Source: Gnetum montanum
Lineage: Eukaryota > Streptophyta > Gnetopsida > Gnetales > Gnetaceae
Direction of reading: 5' to 3'
Assembly (NCBI GenBank): GCA_015680685.1
Contig: MNCI01000270.1
Coordinates: 875,321 to 939,320, forward strand
DNA: 64,000 bases
The notes beneath the pieces were generated by a model. It was not told the origin of the DNA. It searched no databases and saw only the letters and a list, made by a program, of their open reading frames with translations. Shown piece by piece: positions 56,760 to 64,000 of the stretch (its first letter is position 1; every line of letters begins with the position of its first letter). Position numbers and translations under genes: made by a program.

Positions 56760-58066
56760 TGAAACACCACCTAAAGAATGCATGTTGTAACATACAACCT
56801 TAACCATCCAATTTGAGGTAATATTTTATTTTCATGTGTGATTTGTAACCCATGAGTTGCCATCTTGCATACCATAACTTTTTGGGATTGAAAAATGTCT
56901 CATAAGTTGCTACTGCCTCATTTCCCAAGTGAAAAAAGTAATGTCATGCCTATATTTGGGCTTGGGGAGGCTGAAAATGCTTTTGGAAATGCCAAATTTG
57001 GAATTTTATGGTTTTTTTTTGTGGTGGTATAGACTCAACTACATTGGAACCACCTACATCCAGTGTTGGTGATGTTGGGTCTTCATTTTCTAGCAATTCC
57101 TAGTGTAGTTACGAAAAACTCCAATGTGGATGTTTCAAGGCCAATGTTGGAGTTGTTGGGTTTTACATTTTTCCAACAATGGCCAAAATAATCCCAACAA
57201 ATTTTCAGCAATCTTCACAAGGCCAATGTAGTTAAGGTGAACCTAGAATAGTCACAAAAGTTTGTTTACTATTTTTAGTATGTGAATTTGTTTTGAAGGC
57301 TTTGGTGTATCAAAAATTGCTATAAATGATCAACTACATTGGGATAACAGCTTGCTACACTTGTAATCAACATCAATCTGTCAACAATCATGGCAAATAT
57401 TTGTAGCCCAAAATCAACAACATAAAACTTATAAAAGCCAAACATAAACACATTATTGAGGTTCTGCAATTTTGTACTATCTCAAGCAAACATTTGTGAA
57501 ACCCATAACATTTTCTTATAACCTTAAGAAATTTTGAAAGTAGTTTGGTATCTGTGTTAGGCACCAGAGACTCCCAACATGATACAATTGCATTAAGAGT
57601 GGAACACTACTTGCAACCAGAGTTGTAGATTTGAATAGAAACCAGCAAGAAGTTCTTAACGATTAGGGTTGGAAAGTAACTGGATCATGGAGTTTGATTG
57701 TAAAACACAACCTACTAGCTCCAACAAGCTTCAAGCTTTGTCCAAACAAGCTTCTTATGCATTTAAGCACACAATCTATATTTTTAAACTCTAAATTTTA
57801 AGAATTTTTTTCTATTTTAATAAAGTTTTTCAATTCATTCGTAGTCCAGATTTATTTCAAGTTTAATTTTTATGTTTATTTTCATTTGAATTTTTAGTTC
57901 TATTATTATTTCCATTTTCATTTACATTTTCTAAGTCCTTGGGTGATCAACTAGACCATCTAAGATACCTTGGATCTTGTTTCTTGGAGTTCCTTTGGAT
58001 CCAAGGTTAGGCTGTTCCACTTGGGATTCTCGATTCTTCCAGTGATCAATTTTTCTAAGTGCCACA
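56760..58066 (+). repeat. Element A, 3' LTR
   Basis: It starts TGAAACACCACCTAAAG and ends GTGCCACA. It retains palindrome half-sites (AACTACATTGGAA near 57046, GGCCAATGTAGTT near 57222, ACTACATTGGG near 57342). A TATAAAAG box is near 57430. AGGGG follows as target duplication. Confidence 0.75.
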
Positions 58067-58071
58067 AGGGG

Positions 58072-58760
58072 TTACTTCATCATATATATGGCATCCTTTT
58101 CAACCATACAATGTGTAGGATTTATCCATGCCCCACTTTTGTGGCATAGCATCATCCTTATAATAGATGTATGGACAATGTCCTCTTTTCTTCCCTTGCT
58201 TTTTTGTTCTCTACTTTCACATACTATCACTTCTACTTTTCTTGTACTATATTTCTCTCTTTTGTCTTTCATTCCATCTTCGCATCTATTTCCATCCCTT
58301 TCTATATTCAACATTAGTGAGGCCTAACAAGTATTTCTTCCCAAATGTAGTGAGAAAGTATTAAGTGTAGAGTGACATAAAATGTCTAAAATACGCATAT
58401 ATGTGAGGTAAGGTAGAGGTTGGCTCTAGGGATCTAGTTGTGTCCCATTTCTATGACATAGAACCCCATCATTGATGTATTGTTAATGTTTCTAATATGC
58501 ATTTACTACTCTTTATTTCTCTCCATTTTTACCTTCCACTATCTTCCTTTCTTTCTCTGTTCCTTTTTCTTTTTATGCTCTACATTGTTGAGACCTAACG
58601 AATGTCTCTACTTTATTCCAATAATGGTGTGATTAAGAGAATTAAGTGGGTTAAGGAATCCTTTCTTTATATTTCTATGTGTACTTTCTAAAAATCCAGC
58701 TACATCCAAGTTCTATAACATAGAACTCCACTGTAGGTGTATTAGCGATATCCTAGACTT
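58072..58760 (+). repeat. Diverged tandem units of host-element 3' UTR
   Basis: Blocks beginning near 58130, 58444 and 58707 share CCCA(C/T)TT-TATG-CATAG-ACCCCATCATT-like wording, then a pyrimidine-rich stretch, then CTCTACATTGTTGAGACCTA-like wording. Spacing is about 314 and 263 bases. A further unit is at 25480-25735, so element A inserted within this array. Confidence 0.5.
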
Positions 58761-60240
58761 TTTCCCCTATTCTCCTACTTTATTAAATCATCTTGTAGGT
58801 ACGTATTAGCTTGTGTCATTTCTTGATAGATTTTTCTTTAGTTTTTTAGTAGTATCCATCAAGAGGGAACAATGTTGTATCCACTTTGGCTTTTTTTTAG
58901 CTTGATTCAGAGACTTGGATGCATTTTATGGATTTTCAGCACTTGAGATAATCTTTAGAAATCTACATTTAGTATTTCATATCATTTCTAGTCTTCTATC
59001 TTCAACTTGCTAGAAAGGATGTCTTGTGTCATTATTCACATTGTTTTGGCTCCGCTTCTAGCTTTAATGTTTAGCATCAACTTTAATGTCAATTCATTTG
59101 TAACTTTTGATGTTTGACATCAAACCATCTTTTGACATCCTACATCAAACTTTCAATGTTCAACATAAGTTTTCATCAACAACTTTTTAATTTTTTACAT
59201 CAAACTTACTTTTAACATCATGTGTCATACTTTTAATGTCTAATATCAATTTCATCTTTCACATCTAACGTTAGCTATCATCTTTAGCTTTTGATGTCTT
59301 GCATCAACCTAGTTTTCACATCTTACATCGAATTTTTTGACATCTCGCATCAAACTTACTTTTGACATTTAATATCATCTGTTGTCTCTATCATTTGACA
59401 TCCTATATCATATTTTAAATGTCCAACATCAAACTTTCAACTCTAGATTATTTTTCCTCTTTAGAATGTTTTGAAAGCTTTTAGAAGATTCTATGGGCCC
59501 CATTGCATATTTCTTACATGATCTACAAGGCATTCTTGACCTATATATAGGAGGAGACTCCTAAAACTAAAGGAATTGGCATCTATAACCATCCAACTAG
59601 CATTTCAACTTTTTTAGATGCTTAGAGCTCATCAACACTTTCCTTTTAAGAGATCTACTGCTTATTTTAGTCCTCTTCTACTTTTCTTTCTATCTCTCCT
59701 TGCTGACATATTATATCCACTTTATGATATCCTTTTGATATTTGAAGATTTGTTGAAAATCATATGAACATATCGATCTTATCTTCCTTTTACTATCATA
59801 AAAGCAAGAATGGGGTAACATATCTCCTTGTGAAACACCTTTGATCTCTAGTAAATTTCTTGGAATATACTTTTGCATGTTCCTTTATCGTTTCCTATAA
59901 ATTTGGATATTCTATGTTGGAATCTCCTATCTCTAGTTTTTCCAATATTTTCTTTGGATTCATTCTATTCATGTTTTCCTTCTTGGTTTCCATGTATTTA
60001 TCTATAGATCTATTTTACTTTCATACTATTTTCAAACAATTTTCACTGCCAATCATACTTCTATATTATGCTACATTTTTCCCCTTTATTTAAATGCTTT
60101 CTAATGAATATTTTTACATGCATAATCCCTTTCTACTTGATTCCAACTAATGTTGGCAAAACATCTAACTCAAATTGCTACATTTATCCTTCAATCCACA
60201 AATCCCATTTTAATTTGAAGGGAGAATACCCAAAAGGTTA
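58761..60240 (+). repeat. Probable LTR with TTTGATGT/ACATCAAA motif array
   Basis: From 59030 to 59440 the words GACATC and CATCAAAC recur more than fifteen times. They include the perfect palindrome TTTGATGTTTGACATCAAA (59106-59124) and TTGATGTCTTGCATCAA (59291-59307). About 100 bases later is CCTATATATAGGAGG (TATA box 59543-59550). Array-then-TATA is the U3 layout of the other LTRs in the window. If correct, this may be the host element's 3' LTR. Ends are not defined. Confidence 0.35.
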
Positions 60241-60659
60241 GTTTTTTTGGAGCATTTGGTAGCCATAAACTATCTAGCTTAGTCTCATGTTAGCTTGTGT
60301 TGGTTTCTGTTTGTTACAATAATTCCTACCACAACACAAACCAAAACTAAAATAAGTTAAATTATATTTAAGATATAAAATAAAATAAAAGAATAATTTC
60401 ACTCTTCTACTCATATTTATGTCATCTTAGCTTCTTTGGAATTCTCTTCTTCTTCTTCTCTCTTCCAAATCTCAATGGATTTGATGATTTCTAGGATATT
60501 GGAAAGTTAGTGTTGTGTAGACTATAGTTCCTGAGTCTCAGTCTATGTTTTGGTGAACTTAGAACATCATTTGATTTGTGTTAGTATCTTGATATTGATA
60601 GTTATTTCAAATTCTAGTGAGTAGTCTTCATTGTTTCTTTGTTTTTATAATTTTAATCA
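60241..60659. other. AT-rich DNA with no recognised feature
   Basis: No coding region, terminal repeat or RNA gene recognised. It may include the join between the host element and element D. Confidence 0.3.
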
Positions 60660-62453
60660 TTGTACATATTTATGGAATTAGTTTGGTGGGATGGTAGGAT
60701 TCAATTTAATCTTGTTAATGGCATTTGAAAATTATTTTCATATAGTCATGTTGCTTGTGGTATTGAAGTAGGATATACATGAGTAAAATATAGTCTAGGC
60801 TCTATGAATGGATTCATGTGATTCCTCCATTTCAATGAATGACCTATTTAGTTCTTAAAATAATAAGGTAGGTGGTATCGAGATAGTTGTTCCCTAGATG
60901 GGATCTAGAAGTAGTTGATGTTTGGGACTTGTTCTTATCAATGGTCCCATGTTCGTGAACTCTTGGGGCTTGTTTCTAGAGATAGAATGTTGTTACCCTT
61001 GTGAGATTCATGGAACCTCCTTTGTGAGGTCATGTTGTTGATAGATACCTTGGCCACTATGAATTGGAGATCATGGGTAGTAATGGCCAAGTGGTGTCCA
61101 TTCATAGTGGCAGTTGTAGCCTAAATCTTTCACTGATCTCAATCAATAATAACATTCATGTCTTGGTCTCTGTTTAGACTGATATTCATGCCTTGAAACT
61201 ACCATTGTCCAATGTAGCAACCATTGGAAATTTAAAAAATATAGCATAGTGATAGAGATTTATGTTGATCTCAATAGGGGCATTATAAAATGACATGAAG
61301 GTGTCTAGTGTCCTTTGCAAATGCATACCACACAAAACATTGACTAGTTATATAACTATTTCTGCAAGACATAGTGGGCACTTAAATTGGAGATCGTGGG
61401 TGGTAATGGCTAGGTGGTTGCCATTCATAGTGGGTAGTAATGGCCAAGTGGTGAGGGCATTACCATGTAGACATGGGCATTTGTGGCTACAAGGTGGTGG
61501 AGGAGTTATATAGGAGTTACATGTAGCAATAGAAATGGTGGCCATTCATGGTAGTGATTACAGTCATTACTAGTGTGGCCATTGTGGTAGAACTTGGGCA
61601 CCATTATTGGATGGTCATAGTGGCTATAAAAATGGGGCTTATCTCTTTCATAGGGGTTAGGGAGACATGCCTCAAAGGAGGCGACAATCTCTTTTTGTTC
61701 TTCTTCTGCCAAAAAAACTACAAAAGGAAGTTTCTCTTTCTTAGAAGGAAGATCTAGGGCTCTTACTATCAATCTTGAGGGGCAACTTCCTCTCCAGAGG
61801 TGGTGGTTTCCTCCTTTCTTTTCTTGTATTTTATAGGCTTCTAGATGATCTCCGAGGAGGGTCCAAGACAAGAGCTAGTAGCCCAAAATTAGATCCTTGG
61901 GCTCTCTACAACAGTGCAGAAGGGTTCTCTCTCTTTTTTTCTTTTGTCTACAGTAGTGCAACCCATGCGTAGGATGAAAGACATATGATTTTCTTTGGAC
62001 CAATAGCTTATCTCAGCAGTGCAAATGTGGGTAGACAATCTTTCTCTCTATGATGGTGCACAAAAGGTGGTAGATGGTGGCAAGCTTTGAATGACCGTAG
62101 TTGCTACCCTATGCAAACTACAGCAGGCAAGTCTCTCCTTTTCTCTTTTCTCTTCCTCCTCACTCCTTCTTCCTCTCTATGGCAACAGTGTTCCAGGCAA
62201 TGTACATGGCTGGTGGAACAACAAGACCAAGGAAAATTCATTTCTTTAGTTACTTATTGCATTCAAGACAATTATTTAATTTAAATTCTAGGTTTTCTTT
62301 TCTTAGTTTATTATTTGCAAAAGGCCATGTAGCCCTCTCCAGCTAAAACTATTCTTAGGTTTGCATACCCATATGAAAGGCATCCTAGGCAATAGTCTCC
62401 TAAAATGAGTTTTCTTTCCCAGTGTTGGTGCAACCAAAATTTATGCATCAACA
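60660..62453 (+). repeat. Element D, 5' LTR
   Basis: The right end is fixed by GCATCAACA followed by a primer-binding site (62460-62479). The left end is uncertain; homology to 2200-2535 begins by about 60660-60790. U3 carries an inverted motif CCACTATGAATTGG (61054-61067) against CCATTCATAGTGG (61098-61110), repeated in diverged form at 61385-61433 and 61537-61600. A TATATAGG is near 61507. It is truncated downstream by element C. Confidence 0.55.
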
Positions 62454-62459
62454 CCTTTT

Positions 62460-62479
62460 TGATGCTAGAAGGAGGGCCT
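62460..62479 (+). promoter_or_regulatory. Primer-binding site of element D
   Basis: TGATGCTAGAAGGAGGGCCT follows the LTR, as TGGTGCTAGAAGGAGGAC does in element B. The first codon-like TGG has become TGA. Confidence 0.6.
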
Positions 62480-63226
62480 GAACCTCCACTTTTTATTTAT
62501 TAGCTTTCCTTATCATTTTTCTAGTTGTTGCTATCCCATTTTCTAAAATATCTATTTTCTATCCTTTTCCTGTCTCTATTCTACTTTTATTTTCTGAAAA
62601 TTTCATTTTCCTTGTTTCAAACTTGTTTTACTTAAAATTTCTGTTTTCAGCCATTGTCTTGAAAAACCTTTTTTGAGAATTTTTGAGCTCTTTGTTTTTT
62701 GTTGTAAAAAGTTTATTTCTTGAAAACTTTTGGGTCTGATCACCGATTTTTCTTTAATCCCTTTTATTAAAAACTCTCATTTCTCAGTCCTATTTTTGAA
62801 TTTGTATTTTGGCGGTCCTTACCTTAGTCCTAAGATAGGTAAGGTGGTTTTATTTAATTATGCAATTTCAAATTTATTTTTTCTAAAATTTTGCATTTTA
62901 CTATTTGCCTTTTAATTTTATAAGTATTGCAATTTTATACATTTATTTTTCTTTTCAATATATATATATAGTTAAAAATATATAGCATAGTTTAGCTTTT
63001 TTTAACCAAAAAAGTTTATTATTTAAATATTTTTATTATTTAAATATTTTCTTTTCTTTTCTTTTGCATAATTTTATAGTTTTATTCTAATAATTATATT
63101 TTATAGCTTTGTTTTATGAGTGAACTCCCCTCTGCTTCTAATTGACCAATCACCCATCTCTTCGCATTAAGGAAATGACAAGCCTCATGTTTTTCAAGTT
63201 TTATTCCTAGGAAAACCCAAACAAGC
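62480..63226 (+). other. Element D leader, non-coding
   Basis: T-rich with repeated TATTTTC-like words; nothing coding. This is the expected 5' leader between PBS and gag. Confidence 0.45.
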
Positions 63227-63436
63227 ATGGTAGCTAATCAACCCTCAGCTCCCTTGGTTAGCAACCCCCTTCAACTTCACTAATTATCATGATATCCCAA
63301 AATCACTTCAAAATATAAATTTGATTTTCAATCCCACAAACCCTATTAGTGATGCTCGCCAACACATACAATGTTTCGAAACCTTATTAGGGATCCACAA
63401 GATTTTCCAAAATGATGTGGCATGTAGAGTATTTGT
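63227..63436 (+). pseudogene. Start of gag of element D, cut by element C
   Basis: ATG at 63227 (MVANQPSAPLVSNPLQL). After a frame change it reads PTNPISDARQHIQCFETLLG, then HKIFQNDVACRVF, a Tat-type gag N-terminal capsid signature (DVACRVF). The frame is interrupted at 63437 by the LTR start of element C. This is a broken fragment. Confidence 0.6.
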
Positions 63437-64000
63437 TGAAACACCATGAAAATTACGGATCGGCCTCAGGCGAAGATTTGTAATTTGAGCGAGAACGCGC
63501 CTCGAATTTGTCTAAGGGCAAGTTTACGCTCTATCACGCACGGCAGCGTGATGAGCGTAATAAGTTGAGAGACAGTTAAAGGCGAATTTGTTCAAAAGAC
63601 AAGTTTACGCTCTATCACGCATGGCAGCATGATGAGCGTAATGAGTTCAGGGACAGTTAAAGGCGAATTTTGTCTAAGGACAAGTTTACGCTCCATTACG
63701 CACGGCAGCGTGATGAGCGTAATAAGCTCCAAAACAATTGAAGGCAAAATCCAGAGAGGCACGATGGGTTGGCACTTTTTCTTGCGGCGCATACATAAGT
63801 GGCCTTTACGCTCATTATGCGGCGGTGCGTACCAGTGCGTGGGTCATGATTCAAGTTGCACGCTCCTTACGCTCCACCACGCTCTGTTGCGTGATAAGCG
63901 TAAGTTATGCATTATTTACGCTTTATCACGTGCAGTTATGTGATGAACGTAAGTTGTACTTTGTTTACGCTTCACCACGCACGGTTGCGTAGTGAGCGTA
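63437..64000 (+). mobile_element. Element C: LTR start of a younger element (runs off the window)
   Basis: TGAAACACCATGAAAATTACGG matches the LTR starts of elements A and B (TGAAACACC) and falls inside a gag frame, where TTTGT (63432-63436) would be the target site. The following 560 bases are much richer in CpG than anything else in the window and are filled with hairpin repeats. The remainder of the element lies beyond the window. Confidence 0.6.
63524..64000 (+). repeat. Hairpin repeat array in the U3 of element C
   Basis: Each 37-base hairpin has the form TTACGCTC-t-ATCACGC, a six-base loop (ACGGCA), then GCGTGATGAGCGTAA. Copies start at 63524, 63605 and 63686 (81-bp period), a degenerate copy at 63806, then 63867, 63916 and 63965 (49-bp period). 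The last copy is cut by the window end. Confidence 0.9.

Larger units (their letters stand above)
25741..58066 (+). mobile_element. Element A: Tat-like LTR retrotransposon, non-autonomous, split by element B
   Basis: LTRs at 25741-27040 and 56760-58066 both start TGAAACACCACCTAAA and are similar along their length. The flanking 5-mers are AGGGA (25736-25740) and AGGGG (58067-58071), a target duplication with one change. Internal order is PBS remnant, gag (28026-30168), insertion of element B, protease (49141-50180), tandem repeats, an antisense gene (52290 to 50867), a palindrome-rich region, hairpin, PPT and LTR. No RT or integrase is present, so this copy depended on enzymes supplied in trans. 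Confidence 0.75.

Noticed and set aside
58088-58327. Overlapping 79-aa and 65-aa plus frames
   Set aside because: They result from a pyrimidine-rich stretch (Ser/Leu/Phe runs) inside diverged tandem units.
63524-64000. Array resembling a CRISPR
   Set aside because: The intervals between hairpins are themselves repeated (constant 81 and 49 bp), the context is a plant LTR, and no cas genes exist.

Overview
The window looks like an intergenic, repeat-packed stretch of a large seed-plant nuclear genome, most likely a gymnosperm (conifer-like). This rests on one short WUSCHEL-related homeobox gene lying among old, nested and heavily decayed Ty3/gypsy LTR retrotransposons. No rRNA, tRNA, organelle or bacterial signature was seen. 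Species identity cannot be read from the sequence alone.

Layout. 1-5100: AT-rich, degenerate repeat-derived DNA, including a fragment (2280-2535) repeated at 60790-61040. 6049-6642 (minus): the only convincing host gene, a divergent WOX homeodomain protein, with TATA-like boxes near 6930 and a 46-bp tandem duplication farther upstream. 8455-9401: a possible LTR fragment. 9402-14990: pieces of Athila-like elements on the minus strand, including an LTR and a long decayed ORF in the position of the env-like ORF. 15160-18553: a decayed Tat/Ogre-type pol (plus strand), the 'host' element. It was split by element 1 (18559-25474, minus, Athila-like gag-protease element without RT or integrase, exact TGTGT target duplication). 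It was split again by element A (25741-58066, plus). Element A is itself split by element B (30174-49135, plus, exact GGTGG target duplication). 58067-60240 returns to what looks like the 3' UTR and a probable LTR of the host. 60660-63436 is the 5' LTR, primer-binding site and gag start of element D. D is interrupted at 63437 by the LTR of a younger, CpG-rich element C that runs off the window.

Element B is the most complete: LTR, PBS, gag, protease, a 5.4-kb spacer, RT, RNase H, a second RNase H, integrase, tandem-repeat 3' UTR, hairpin, polypurine tract, LTR. The spacer sits where Ogre-type elements are known to have an intron. Here it carries a spliced-looking gene on the opposite strand (41274 to 36637). 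Element A has no RT or integrase, but after its protease it also carries a small, unrelated-looking antisense gene.

The most unusual pattern is that nearly every LTR here carries its own palindromic motif, different from element to element. It usually lies in U3 upstream of a TATA-like box. In elements A and B the same family-specific motif recurs in the region of the antisense gene. This could be a family-specific regulatory (cis-site plus antisense protein) system. That is a hypothesis drawn from sequence organisation only.

Decay is dominated by C-to-T changes in plant methylation contexts: CAG to TAG stops, CGA to TGA stops, and CpG loss in promoters and the PBS. Three single-N gaps mark assembly faults; one 244-bp piece between two Ns is inverted.
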